From Christensenella sp034926635 (GTDB lineage: Bacteria > Bacillota > Clostridia > Christensenellales > Christensenellaceae): a DNA stretch of 64,000 nucleotides. The stretch is taken from contig JAYFQX010000005.1 in the NCBI GenBank assembly GCA_034926635.1, forward strand, positions 1 through 64,000, written 5' to 3'. Below are positions 34,715-42,991 of this stretch, piece by piece. The notes under the pieces were generated by a model, which did not search any database, was not told the origin of the DNA, and saw only the letters and a list, made by a program, of their open reading frames with translations. The position numbers were made by a program, and so were the translations under genes. The first letter of the stretch is position 1, and every line of letters begins with the position of its first letter.

Positions 34715-35419
34715 ATGAAAGACCTTTTGGTTTTTGTCCCTGCCTATAACGAGCAGGATAATATTCAAAAAGTAGTGGATGACCTGCAGGCAAAATGCCC
34801 GGAGGTTGACTTTATTGTGATTGACGATGGGTCTACGGATAACACGGCACAAATCTGCCGCGAAAACGGAATCCCCTGTATTTCTCTACCCATAAATCTT
34901 GGGCTTGACGGCGTGTTTCAGACTGGCAATAAATATGCTTACCTGAACGGATACCAAATGGCAATGCCGTTTGACGGTGATGGACAGCACAATGCGGAGT
35001 TCGTTGCCCCGCTGGTTCAAAAAATGCAGGAAGGGTACGATATTGTGGTAGGTTCCCGCTTTTTAAACCAAAGAAAGCCGCGTAGCCTGCGCATGATGGG
35101 TTCTCGCCTATTGTCCGGTGCGTTTCGTTTGACGACCGGGAAACGGTTTACAGATCCGACCTCGGGAATGCGGCTGGTGAACCGTAAAATTATGAAGCAA
35201 ATTGCGTTTGATCCAAACTGCGGGTCAGAACCGGATACGTGGGCATATTTTGTGCGTAAAGGCGCAAAGCTGGCAGAAGTACAGGTCGCGATGAACGAGC
35301 GGGAGGCAGGAAAAAGTTATTTTACGCTGGGACGCAGCATCGCGTATATGTTCCGCATGTTGGTTTCCATTATTTTGATTAATTTGTTCCGGGGGAGGAA
35401 AAACACGGATGACATTTGA
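34715..35419 (+). CDS. Glycosyltransferase family 2, polyprenyl-phosphate sugar synthase type
   Basis: 234 residues, cytosolic face enzyme. GT-A fold with VFVPAYNEQDNIQKVVDDL, the nucleotide-binding VIDDGSTDNTAQI, the metal-binding DGDGQH, and SRFLNQRKPRSLRMMGSRLLSG followed by TDPTSGMRLVNR, all typical of the DPM1/DPMS group that makes polyprenyl-phosphate mannose or glucose. Start chosen at the ATG after AGGAGAG; an ATG eight codons earlier has no site. Overlaps the DUF2304 gene by 11 bases, a pairing seen in many Firmicutes. Confidence 0.92.
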   Translation: MKDLLVFVPAYNEQDNIQKVVDDLQAKCPEVDFIVIDDGSTDNTAQICRENGIPCISLPINLGLDGVFQTGNKYAYLNGYQMAMPFDGDGQHNAEFVAPLVQKMQEGYDIVVGSRFLNQRKPRSLRMMGSRLLSGAFRLTTGKRFTDPTSGMRLVNRKIMKQIAFDPNCGSEPDTWAYFVRKGAKLAEVQVAMNEREAGKSYFTLGRSIAYMFRMLVSIILINLFRGRKNTDDI

Positions 35420-35759
35420 ACTGCGGATTGTGTTGATTATAATTTCCGTCTTGGTGCTTGTTTACATCATGCGGAAGATTGCGAAATCCAAGCTGAATAT
35501 TTCCGATTCCATTTTTTGGATTGTTTTTGCGGTACTGCTTCTTATTTTGAGTATTTTCCCGCAAATCGCGTATTTTTTCGCGGATCTGCTGGGAATCGAA
35601 ACACCGTTTAATTTCATTGTATTGTTTTTTATTGCGTTGATGATTTTAAAGATATTCCTGATGACGATCAAAATCTCCGAGCTGACGGAAAAGAACAAGA
35701 GGCTGGCGCAAAAGATTGCTATAAACGAATGGGAACAGGAGAAGCACAAGGATGAATGA
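35409..35759 (+). CDS. DUF2304 family membrane protein
   Basis: 116 residues with three transmembrane helices (about 5-23, 35-52, 65-86) and a charged cytoplasmic helix at the end (ISELTEKNKRLAQKIAINEWEQEKH). DUF2304 proteins accompany GT2 polyprenyl-phosphate sugar synthases and may anchor them at the membrane. Overlaps both neighbours (11 bases upstream, 8 downstream), so translation of the three genes is coupled. Confidence 0.88.
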   Translation: MTFELRIVLIIISVLVLVYIMRKIAKSKLNISDSIFWIVFAVLLLILSIFPQIAYFFADLLGIETPFNFIVLFFIALMILKIFLMTIKISELTEKNKRLAQKIAINEWEQEKHKDE

Positions 35760-36561
35760 ATTTTCACATACGTTTGCGGTATGTGCTTATAAAGAGAGCC
35801 CGTATTTGCGGGAATGCCTGCAATCTTTAAAACAACAGTCGGCGACTCCGAATATTTTAATTGCGACCTCAACACCAAACGACTATATCAGTACTTTGGC
35901 AGAAGAGTTTGACGTACCGGTTTTGATCAGCGACGCGCCCAGCGGCATTGGGCGTGACTGGAATTTTGCTTTGTCTTGCGCGCATACAGAATTTGTGACG
36001 ATCGCCCATCAGGATGATATCTATTGCCGTGATTACTTAAAAATACTTGCCGAATATGCAAACCGCGCAAAGGATCCGATTTTATTTTATACGGATTACG
36101 GCGAGCTTCGCGATGGGCAGGAAGTTTATGAGAACCATCTTTTACGAGTAAAACGCAAAATTAACGCATTTGTAAAACCGCATATTTTTTGGCACAGTCG
36201 TTTTATGCGCAAGCGCACACTTTCTGTTGGCAGTGCGATCTGTTGTCCGTCTGTTTGTTTGAATCACGGAAGATTTCCGGATTTTCGGTTCAGTGAAACC
36301 ATGACTTGTGATTTGGATTGGGATGCATGGAGCAGACTCGCCCGGGAAAAAGGGTCGTTTGTCTATGTTCCACAGCCGTTGATGCTGCACCGCATCCATG
36401 AAGAGTCCGAAACAACGAGCCAGCTTGGAGAGGGCAAACGGTTCGCGGAAGATTTTGAAATGTTCTGTCGATACTGGCCAAAGCCTCTTGCAAGAGCGCT
36501 GATGAAGCGCTATTCCAAAAGTGCGGAAAGCAACAAAGTAGAGAGCAAACCAAAGGAATAG
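35752..36561 (+). CDS. Glycosyltransferase family 2
   Basis: 269 residues. GT-A features: FAVCAYKESPYLRECLQSLKQQ, LIATSTPNDYI, SGIGRDWNFALS and the metal-binding TIAHQDDIYCRDYLK. It differs from the upstream GT2 and lacks membrane helices, so it probably adds a sugar to a lipid-linked or protein acceptor. Last gene of the four-gene unit, followed by a bidirectional terminator. Confidence 0.88.
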   Translation: MNEFSHTFAVCAYKESPYLRECLQSLKQQSATPNILIATSTPNDYISTLAEEFDVPVLISDAPSGIGRDWNFALSCAHTEFVTIAHQDDIYCRDYLKILAEYANRAKDPILFYTDYGELRDGQEVYENHLLRVKRKINAFVKPHIFWHSRFMRKRTLSVGSAICCPSVCLNHGRFPDFRFSETMTCDLDWDAWSRLAREKGSFVYVPQPLMLHRIHEESETTSQLGEGKRFAEDFEMFCRYWPKPLARALMKRYSKSAESNKVESKPKE

Positions 36562-36576
36562 TTTGGGAGCATAAAA

Positions 36577-36608
36577 AAATACTGTGGGGAACCCACAGTA
36601 TTTTTTAT
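36577..36608. terminator. Bidirectional intrinsic terminator
   Basis: Stem AAATACTGTGGG / CCCACAGTATTT with A-run and T-run on the two sides, separating the GT2 unit from the converging DUF308 gene. Confidence 0.88.
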
Positions 36609-36620
36609 GTATTTCAGTAA

Positions 36621-37244
36621 TTATTTCTTGCAGGCAAGCTTGCCAGAGCATGCTTCTGCAAAGAGCGCCACACCGCCGACGATGAGGTAAATCGCAAATA
36701 CCCATTCGATGGTGAACCAGCCTGTGACAGGCGCGCAGATAATCAAGATACCAAGAATCAGGTTGATGATGCCGCTTGCGAGGATCCAGCCTGTTCCGGG
36801 TTCCCCGGATTTTTTGAATGCGCCATAAGACGAAATTTGCGTAATACCGCTGAATAATGCAAAGAACCCGATGATGAACGCAAAGGTGGAAATCATATTA
36901 TACTGACCGAATTTGCTTCCCAAAGCTTCTACGAGAATCAAAATGCCAAGCAGCGTAAAAATGATGCCGTTTGCAAGGGTCCAGCCGTTCCGATAATCGG
37001 AAGGTGTGCGAACATAAGCAATAATCTGGAAAACGCCATAAACAATAAATCCGATGGTAACAATATAGGCGAATCCAAGACCCATGATAATCGGTGCGAC
37101 AAAAATCAGGATGCCGAGCACCACCATGCAAATTGCGATCACAATACCGGCGGTTTTATTCCCACCCGACATTTTTTTCGCAACGTTGTTCAGGGTCATT
37201 CTGGACTGGGGCTGTTCGTTTTGCGTGTTGTTTTCTTCGCTCAT
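36621..37244 (-). CDS. HdeD/DUF308 family membrane protein
   Basis: 207 residues, six transmembrane helices in three hairpins, each with the loose DUF308 pattern G-x-x-x-L-x-G (for example ANGIIFTLLGILILVEAL and ASGIINLILGILIICAP). A hydrophilic N-terminus of about 30 residues precedes them. Related E. coli HdeD is linked to acid resistance, but function in Firmicutes is unknown. A promoter TAGACA-17-TATACT lies near 37282-37315 on the minus strand. Confidence 0.85.
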   Translation of the reverse strand: MSEENNTQNEQPQSRMTLNNVAKKMSGGNKTAGIVIAICMVVLGILIFVAPIIMGLGFAYIVTIGFIVYGVFQIIAYVRTPSDYRNGWTLANGIIFTLLGILILVEALGSKFGQYNMISTFAFIIGFFALFSGITQISSYGAFKKSGEPGTGWILASGIINLILGILIICAPVTGWFTIEWVFAIYLIVGGVALFAEACSGKLACKK

Positions 37245-37317
37245 TTCTTATTTTCCTCCTGTTGGGATTTTAGTACCTGTTACTTAGTATAACTCATTAA
37301 AATTAGCTTGTCTATGC

Positions 37318-37356
37318 AAAAAAAAGACCGCTCAATATCAATTATAAAGCGGTCTT
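37318..37356 (-). terminator. Intrinsic terminator of the ferredoxin-domain gene
   Basis: Arms AAGACCGCT and AGCGGTCTT with a 15-base loop; on the minus strand followed by a run of T. Confidence 0.75.
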
Positions 37357-37375
37357 ATGGGAACTAAACAGACTT

Positions 37376-38080
37376 TTATTGTTCTATGATACTTCCGTCC
37401 GTATCCACGATGGTTATGCTCCATGGGATCATCTTTCCGCAATTTTGAAGCGCGTTTACTGCTGCCTGCGCTATACCGCCGCAGCAAGGCACGGACATGC
37501 GCACGACAGATACGCTTTTAATATCGTTTTGCCTTAAGATTTCTGTCAGTTTTTCCGTATAATCCACATCATCTAATTTGGGGCAACCGATCAGCACGAT
37601 TTTATTACGGATAAAATCCTGGTGAAAATTACCATAAGCAAACGCCGTGCAATCCGCAGCAATCAGCAGATGCGCTCCGTTAAAATAAGGCGCGTTTACA
37701 GGAACCAGTTTTAATTGCACCGGCCATTGAGAAAGCTGGGAAACCGGCACCTGAGCGGGTGTGCAGGTTGGTGTATCTTCGTGAAAAATGCGTTTTGACT
37801 GCGTGCCGGGACAGCCGCATGCAAGCGGAGGGGCGGATTCCTGCTTTTTTATATTTTCGGCGACGGCATTTGCGTCAAAAGGCGCTGCCTCGCGCTCTTC
37901 AAAAGAAATCGCATCTGTCGGACAGGCCGGCAGACAGTTTCCGAGACCATCGCAGTAATCATCTCGCAGTAAAGTTGCCTTGCCGTCCACAAGCCCGATG
38001 GCCCCTTCCTGACATGCCGAAACACATAAACCGCAGCCATTGCATTTATCTTGATCAATCGTAATAATTTTTCGTTTCAT
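37376..38080 (-). CDS. 2[4Fe-4S] ferredoxin-domain protein with C-terminal cysteine-containing domain
   Basis: 234 residues. Two ferredoxin motifs at the N-terminus: CNGCGLCVSACQEGAI and CDGLGNCLPACPTDAI, enough for two [4Fe-4S] clusters. A linker with CGCPG leads to a second domain containing AADCTAFAYGNFHQDFI, VLIGCPKLDD and VPCCGGIAQAA, whose cysteines could bind another metal or take part in redox chemistry. The family is common in anaerobes; partner and reaction unknown. Monocistronic; two small palindromes lie in its promoter region. Confidence 0.85.
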   Translation of the reverse strand: MKRKIITIDQDKCNGCGLCVSACQEGAIGLVDGKATLLRDDYCDGLGNCLPACPTDAISFEEREAAPFDANAVAENIKKQESAPPLACGCPGTQSKRIFHEDTPTCTPAQVPVSQLSQWPVQLKLVPVNAPYFNGAHLLIAADCTAFAYGNFHQDFIRNKIVLIGCPKLDDVDYTEKLTEILRQNDIKSVSVVRMSVPCCGGIAQAAVNALQNCGKMIPWSITIVDTDGSIIEQ

Positions 38081-38114
38081 ATCCGTTCACCTCGTTTGGT
38101 TTTTTGATAAATAT

Positions 38115-38156
38115 AGCATATCGCAGTTTGCGATGATTATGCGTTGCATTTGCAAC
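38115..38156. promoter_or_regulatory. Two adjacent inverted repeats upstream of the ferredoxin-domain gene
   Basis: ATCGCA-GTT-TGCGAT and, shortly after, GTTGCA-TT-TGCAAC lie 40-75 bases upstream of the start codon (minus-strand gene). Both have TGCGAT/TGCAAC-like halves. They may be operator sites for one regulator. Confidence 0.4.
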
Positions 38157-38160
38157 AAAA

Positions 38161-38192
38161 GAGAAGGCGTATCAAAACACCTTCTCTTTTTG
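38161..38192 (-). terminator. Intrinsic terminator of the 69-residue protein gene
   Basis: Arms GAGAAGG and CCTTCTC with a 13-base loop; T-rich on both exits, so it can work on either strand. Confidence 0.65.
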
Positions 38193-38216
38193 AGGGTATA
38201 TGAGGTTGTATCTTTT

Positions 38217-38426
38217 TCACCAAGGTTCGCCGGGGCACGTTTCTGTAGGACCCGAGCGGTTTAAATACCCGTTTTTGCCATTAGAGCGGATATAACTGAC
38301 ATAGACCATCTTTGTTTTGTCTTGTGCTTGCTTATCCGCTTCGGCGGCTGCCTGTTCTTTATTCAAATTTTCGATATATTTCTCGCGACCTGTTTCATTG
38401 TCGTGTATGATAACCCGGTACACCAT
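38217..38426 (-). CDS. Small hypothetical protein
   Basis: 69 residues: a beta-strand start (MVYRVIIHDNETGREKYIENL), a charged helix rich in Ala, Lys and Gln, and a tail ending PTETCPGEPW. Start fixed by AAGGAGG eight bases upstream of the ATG; an ATG eight codons earlier overlaps that site. No family recognised. Own terminator downstream. Confidence 0.7.
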   Translation of the reverse strand: MVYRVIIHDNETGREKYIENLNKEQAAAEADKQAQDKTKMVYVSYIRSNGKNGYLNRSGPTETCPGEPW

Positions 38427-38569
38427 AGCAGCGCCCTCCTTTTTATCCATAACTGTTTATTTATATATCCACTGCCAAAGGAGTTTAAACCGGAAAGCCC
38501 TGATTTGCAAAATTTTAATCAAAAAACGCCTGCGGGAAAGCGGGCGCCTGTTATGATCCGTAAAAATAA

Positions 38570-38604
38570 CAAGGCCGCTTTTTTAAGAAGCGGCCTTGCG
38601 GTTT
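38570..38604. terminator. Intrinsic terminator next to the zinc-ribbon gene
   Basis: Eleven-base-pair stem CAAGGCCGCTT / AAGCGGCCTTG. The T-run after it is on the plus strand; on the minus strand the exit is GTTATTTTTA, still suitable. Confidence 0.75.
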
Positions 38605-38606
38605 TT

Positions 38607-38780
38607 TTAGTCTTCGTAATCGCGTCTGAAGTTATTTCTCTGCTGCTTTCTTGCTTTTCTGCAAGCGGGGCAGCGTACAGGCTCATTTTCAAAGCCTTTT
38701 TCTTTAAAAAATGCCTGCTCACCTTCTGTGAAAATAAATTCACTACCGCAATCCTTACAAACCAACGTTTTGTCTGCCAT
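38607..38780 (-). CDS. Small zinc-ribbon protein
   Basis: 57 residues. One probable zinc site: VCKDCGSEFIFTEGEQAFF and VRCPACRKARK give four cysteines in two CxxC pairs, as in the zinc-ribbon domain often annotated in small cytosolic Firmicute proteins. The start is the ATG nine bases after AGGAGG. The basic C-terminus (KQQRNNFRRD) suggests nucleic-acid or ribosome contact, which is inference. Confidence 0.85.
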   Translation of the reverse strand: MADKTLVCKDCGSEFIFTEGEQAFFKEKGFENEPVRCPACRKARKQQRNNFRRDYED

Positions 38781-38955
38781 AATAGACATCCTCCTGAAAA
38801 GTATTGGGAAAAAACACCTGGTTTAAAAATTCCCCCAAATAAGTTTCGAAGGCAAGTTTTAACTTTTGGTTTTTTTCTGGCTTTATTGTATCACAGCAAA
38901 TCGGCGTGAACAACATTTTTATAAAAATATCCTTTAATTTATGCCATTTTTATTT

Positions 38956-38982
38956 TTGTAAGATGACGTTTTGTGGTATAAT
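38956..38982 (+). promoter_or_regulatory. Extended -10 promoter of the DUF1934 gene
   Basis: TGGTATAAT with a perfect -10 at 38977-38982 and TTGTAA 15 bases upstream. The short spacer is offset by the TG extension. Confidence 0.55.
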
Positions 38983-39044
38983 TATTTATTAAGTACGGAA
39001 AAACAGAACATGTGGCTTCAAACGGCGAAAGGAGGCGGACTACA

Positions 39045-39473
39045 ATGGTTCGAGAAAACATTCTGGTCAACATCCGCGGATCCCAGGCGGATGAATATGA
39101 CAGCCAGACAATGGAACTTTTCACCGAAGGCATGCTTACATGCGAAGACGGTAAATATATTATTGAATATGATGAAAGCGAACTTTCCGGGATGGAAAAC
39201 ACTAAAACCACGCTGACGATAGAAGGGGAACGCGTGCAGCTTAAACGGATGGGCTTAGTGGAAACGGAATTTGTTTTTTTGAAAAGTCGTGTCTTTGCGG
39301 CGGCATATGAAACGCCTTTCGGACTGATGGAAATGTCTGTATTGCCAACGCAGATTTACAGCGACGTTTCCGAAGAAAAAGGTAATATTGATTTGGAATA
39401 CGTGATTCGTGTGGGCGCACAGCAGGCGGTCAATAAGCTCAATATTAATTATAAAAGGGTGCCGAAAGCATGA
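39045..39473 (+). CDS. DUF1934 domain protein (YwiB-like)
   Basis: 142 residues, predicted calycin-like beta barrel. Typical opening ENILVNIRGSQ and a middle section EYDESELSGMENTKTTLTIEGERVQLKRMG, ending LEYVIRVGAQQAVNKLNINYKRV. Such proteins are often next to argS or DNA-directed polymerase delta genes in Firmicutes; neither is here. Role unknown. ATG after GGAGGCGGACTACA; an upstream GTG/ATG extension of 11 codons is unlikely. Confidence 0.85.
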   Translation: MVRENILVNIRGSQADEYDSQTMELFTEGMLTCEDGKYIIEYDESELSGMENTKTTLTIEGERVQLKRMGLVETEFVFLKSRVFAAAYETPFGLMEMSVLPTQIYSDVSEEKGNIDLEYVIRVGAQQAVNKLNINYKRVPKA

Positions 39474-39519
39474 AAATGCTTACAATAAGTTTCTAAGGGA
39501 GATATGAGGAGGGACTACT

Positions 39520-40188
39520 ATGCTGATTGAATGGATTGGACATTCTTGTTTTTATGTAACAACGACGGAGGGCAAAACGATTATCATTGATCCTTATGAT
39601 AATACGATAGGTCTTGCTGTTCCGCAAAAAGGGGCAGACGTTGTTTTGGTTTCACACGATCATTTTGACCACCGGAATGAAGATTATATCGCATCGCTGG
39701 AAGACGGTGCAACTTTGATTGATACGATCGGTGATTTTGATGTGTGCGGTATCAAAATAAAAGGGATTGCGCTGGATCATGATGAGCAAGGCGGTGCGCT
39801 TCGCGGGAAGGTAATTGCCTTTTTGATCGAAGCGGATGGTATGCGGATCTTGCACATGAGCGATGTCGGGGCTATGCCCTCGGATGCGTTTTTTGATGAA
39901 ATCGGGAAGATTGATATCCTGATGATTCCGGTAGGGGGCGTTTATACGGTGGATGCCAAAGGCGCACTCAATATTATGGACAGAATACAACCGAATATTA
40001 CGATCCCTATGCATTATTTGACGGCAGGACTGAAGCTGGAGATTGCGTCTCCGCATGATTTTCTTGCGCGCGCGGCGAACAGGGAATACGATGTGTCGCG
40101 TCTTGGCGGCGGGATTTTCGATATTACGGCAGATAATCTCAAAAAACGGCGCAGAATTGTGGTCATGGAATGCTCGAGCTGTAATTGA
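39520..40188 (+). CDS. MBL-fold metal-dependent hydrolase
   Basis: 222 residues, metallo-beta-lactamase fold. Metal ligands in WIGHSCFYV, SHDHFDHRNED (the HxHxDH motif), MSDVGAMP and a late PMHYL. The form with GHSC at the start and DVG is close to the UlaG-like UPF0173 group. Substrate unknown. Preceded by GAGGAGGGACTACT; 46 bases after the DUF1934 gene, probably co-transcribed. Confidence 0.88.
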   Translation: MLIEWIGHSCFYVTTTEGKTIIIDPYDNTIGLAVPQKGADVVLVSHDHFDHRNEDYIASLEDGATLIDTIGDFDVCGIKIKGIALDHDEQGGALRGKVIAFLIEADGMRILHMSDVGAMPSDAFFDEIGKIDILMIPVGGVYTVDAKGALNIMDRIQPNITIPMHYLTAGLKLEIASPHDFLARAANREYDVSRLGGGIFDITADNLKKRRRIVVMECSSCN

Positions 40189-40244
40189 GGGAAAAGCCTG
40201 GCACACCGGGCGGCATACAATAGCACATTTGAAAAGGAAAGAAG

Positions 40245-40289
40245 AAAAATACTGCGGGTGGACGGAAGCGCGCGCCCGGGGTATTTTTT
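40245..40289 (+). terminator. Terminator-like hairpin after the MBL hydrolase gene
   Basis: Outer arms AAAATAC / GTATTTT with an inner CGGG / CCCG, ending in a T-run. Confidence 0.55.
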
Positions 40290-40325
40290 GTTGGAAAAGC
40301 AAACAGGTTCAATGGGGAGGCTGTA

Positions 40326-41810
40326 ATGAAAATCGGGTTTGACAATGCTCTGTATATCCAAAAACAGACGGAAAAAATAATGGAGAGGATCGAGCAGTAT
40401 AAAGGGAAGCTTTATCTGGAGTTCGGTGGGAAATTATTCGATGATTACCATGCGGCGCGTGTACTGCCTGGGTTTGACCTCAACGGCAAGGCGAAGCTGC
40501 TGCAAAAAATGAAGGATAAAGCAGAAATTATATTCTGTATCAACGCGGGCGATATTGAAAAAAATAAAATTCGTGCGGATCTTGGGATTACATACGACCT
40601 GGATGTGCTTCGGCTGATCGACAATCTTCGCAGCATGGGGCTGCTTATAGGCAGTGTTGTTATCACACAATATACAGAACAGTATTCGGCAGATGTTTTT
40701 CGACAGAAGCTGGAACGGCGCGGTGTTAAGACATATATCCATAGGCACACAAAAGGATATCCGTCAGAAATCGACCTAATTGTCAGCGATGAAGGTTATG
40801 GCATGAATCCGTATATTGAAACGACGCGCCCGTTGGTCGTTGTAACGGCGCCGGGCCCGGGCAGCGGGAAACTGGCGACTTGTCTTTCCCAGTTATATCA
40901 TGAGTTTAAACGCGGGAACAAAGCGGGATATGCCAAGTTTGAGACTTTTCCGATTTGGAACCTGCCGCTCAAACATCCGGTAAATATGGCGTATGAAGCA
41001 GCAACCTCAGACTTGAATGATGTGAACATGATCGACCCGTTTCATTTGGACGCTTATGGGAAAACAGCGGTAAACTATAACCGTGATGTGGATGCGTTCC
41101 CGATCGTCAAAACGATTCTTGCCAAGATCACCGGTACGAAGGAATGTTATCAGTCGCCGACGGATATGGGAGTCAATATGGCAGGTTACGCTATTACGGA
41201 TGACGAGATATGCCGTGAGGCAGCATGTCAGGAGGTAATCCGCCGTTATTATAATGCGCAGTGTGACTTTAAAAAAGGGAGCATGTCCGCCGAAGCTCTG
41301 CAAAAGAACAAGATGTTGATGAAGCAGTTGGAGCTGGAGCCGGCGGATAGAATGGTTGTAGCGCCAGCGCTCGCAAAGGAAGAAAAAGAAGGTGTTCCCG
41401 CAGCGGCTATCCAGCTTTCGGATGGGACGATCCTGACGGGAAAGACCACCAAGCTGATGAATAACGTTTCCAGTTTGATTTTAAACGCAATCAAGCAATT
41501 GGGAAATATTGCGGATGAAATCCGCTTGATCTCCCCGATTGCACTGGAGCCTATTTTAAAACTGAAAAGTACGATTTTGAAAGATATTGATCCGATTTTA
41601 AATATTGAAGACGTGCTTTCGGCGCTTTCTATCAGCGCGGCAATGAACCCAACCGCAGAGATTGCACTTGGAAAGCTTTCGGCGCTTGCGGGGTGCGAAG
41701 TACATTCCACCTGCATGCTGACGCAGGCGGATGAATCGGTGCTGAAGCGACTAAACATCAACCTGACGTGCGAGCCTGTGTACCCATCGAAAGATTTATA
41801 TTACGTATAA
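40326..41810 (+). CDS. DUF1846 family protein
   Basis: 494 residues, soluble. The family start KIGFDNALYIQKQTEKIMERI and the phrases LYLEFGGKLFDDYHAARVLPGF, VVTAPGPGSGKLATCLSQLYHE, NYNRDVDAFPIVK and SPTDMGVNMAGY identify DUF1846, which is widespread in anaerobic Firmicutes. The GPGSGK segment looks like a P-loop and suggests nucleotide binding. Function is not known to me. Start ATG after GGGAGGCTGTA. Single gene. Confidence 0.88.
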   Translation: MKIGFDNALYIQKQTEKIMERIEQYKGKLYLEFGGKLFDDYHAARVLPGFDLNGKAKLLQKMKDKAEIIFCINAGDIEKNKIRADLGITYDLDVLRLIDNLRSMGLLIGSVVITQYTEQYSADVFRQKLERRGVKTYIHRHTKGYPSEIDLIVSDEGYGMNPYIETTRPLVVVTAPGPGSGKLATCLSQLYHEFKRGNKAGYAKFETFPIWNLPLKHPVNMAYEAATSDLNDVNMIDPFHLDAYGKTAVNYNRDVDAFPIVKTILAKITGTKECYQSPTDMGVNMAGYAITDDEICREAACQEVIRRYYNAQCDFKKGSMSAEALQKNKMLMKQLELEPADRMVVAPALAKEEKEGVPAAAIQLSDGTILTGKTTKLMNNVSSLILNAIKQLGNIADEIRLISPIALEPILKLKSTILKDIDPILNIEDVLSALSISAAMNPTAEIALGKLSALAGCEVHSTCMLTQADESVLKRLNINLTCEPVYPSKDLYYV

Positions 41811-41825
41811 AAAAGACTTCAAAAA

Positions 41826-41855
41826 AAGAGGCAGATCATGATATCTGCCTCTTTT
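41826..41855. terminator. Bidirectional intrinsic terminator
   Basis: Stem AAGAGGCAGAT / ATCTGCCTCTT with A-run and T-run, between converging DUF1846 and Lgt-like genes. Confidence 0.87.
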
Positions 41856-41868
41856 GGTAGGATAAAAA

Positions 41869-42648
41869 TCAGGTTTTTGCTGCACGTGCTTTATGAAACA
41901 CCGGATATCCGCATCGGAAGAAAAAGCCAAGCGCAATAAACGCGATGCTGATCCACTGGGAAACGGAAAGCCCGGCGTAAATACCGCGTACCGAATCATA
42001 CCGGAAAAATTCAAGGATAAAGCGGATGATTCCGTAAGCAATCAGATAAAAAGCCAAAACCCGTCCAGGTAGGCGCTTTTTTCGCCCATAAAAGACCAAA
42101 GCGGCAAACAAAATGGTAACACATACCGATTCTGCAAGCTGAACAGGAAATAACCGGATCCCGTGCGGGGCAAACGGCGATGTATCAAAATAAAGTCCAA
42201 AATCGCTTGGAACGCCATAGCAGCACCCTGCGCTAAGACAGCCGAGCCTGCCGAAAGCCTGCATGAGCGGGATAGACGGCAATACTGTATCAATCACCGG
42301 CCAGATCGGAGCTCCGGTCAGCTTGGCGGCAAGCAGTAAAAACAAAACTGCACCCACAAATCCACCGTAGTAGACAAGCCCTGCATCCTGAAAATATTGT
42401 AGGAATGTATATCCGGAATTCTGTGCGAGTTGCAGAAATTGGGGAAGACCCTGGATCATATAAAAAAGTTTTCCGCCTACAAGCGCGCCTGCGCCGCCGA
42501 TCAGCATACAGGTCAGCAGGTCTGTTATGCTCACATCATTGATTCTTCTGCGAAGCAGAGCGGCGAGCACACCGAGACCAAATCCAACTAAGACTAAAAT
42601 AGTATAGACCGAAACTGTTGTTCCCAGTATTTGGACATAAGGATACAT
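41869..42648 (-). CDS. lgt: Prolipoprotein diacylglyceryl transferase family protein
   Basis: 259 residues, about seven transmembrane helices. Lgt attaches diacylglycerol to the lipobox cysteine of prolipoproteins. Family features: YYGGFVGAVLF, then the arginine signature GRLGCLSAGCCYG, and FxLEFFRxD-like ILEFFRYD near the end with the third arginine. Classical Lgt has GRxxNF-xNxE after the arginine; here a Cys-rich version occurs, as in a subgroup common in Clostridia, so it may be a paralog with another acceptor. The window has several lipoprotein genes but no second lgt. Confidence 0.82.
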   Translation of the reverse strand: MYPYVQILGTTVSVYTILVLVGFGLGVLAALLRRRINDVSITDLLTCMLIGGAGALVGGKLFYMIQGLPQFLQLAQNSGYTFLQYFQDAGLVYYGGFVGAVLFLLLAAKLTGAPIWPVIDTVLPSIPLMQAFGRLGCLSAGCCYGVPSDFGLYFDTSPFAPHGIRLFPVQLAESVCVTILFAALVFYGRKKRLPGRVLAFYLIAYGIIRFILEFFRYDSVRGIYAGLSVSQWISIAFIALGFFFRCGYPVFHKARAAKT

Positions 42649-42665
42649 GGTTTTCTCCTAAAATA

Positions 42666-42704
42666 AAAACAGGCAAGCCCTGATTGCGGGTCTGCCTGTT
42701 TTTT
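42666..42704 (-). terminator. Intrinsic terminator of the DUF4190 gene
   Basis: Arms AAAACAGGCA and TGCCTGTTTT; on the minus strand the exit is TTTTATTTTAGG. Confidence 0.7.
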
Positions 42705-42712
42705 GAGCAAAT

Positions 42713-42991
42713 TTATGCGATTGCCGCCAGAGACAATGCCATGCCGCCAACAACCGCCATGCAGGACATAATTACGATCAGCAGAACGACCGAAAGGATC
42801 AAGCCGATGATAGAAAGCACGAAACCCGCTGTTGCCATGCCGCCCGGAGCTGACTTCCTTGCTTTGGAACCGAGGATCAGACCCACGATACCACAAATGA
42901 GACCAACCGGCCAGAACAAGAATGCGCAGACGAGGGATACGATACCAAGAATTAATGCAATGATTGCAAGAGTGTTGTTATTGTTTTCCAT
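42713..42991 (-). CDS. DUF4190 domain small membrane protein
   Basis: 92 residues, two long hydrophobic helices joined by a short loop with SKARKSAPGGMATAGFVLSIIG, the usual DUF4190 pattern. Short Asn-rich N-terminus. Function unknown. AGGTATTAT precedes the ATG. Confidence 0.85.
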   Translation of the reverse strand: MENNNNTLAIIALILGIVSLVCAFLFWPVGLICGIVGLILGSKARKSAPGGMATAGFVLSIIGLILSVVLLIVIMSCMAVVGGMALSLAAIA

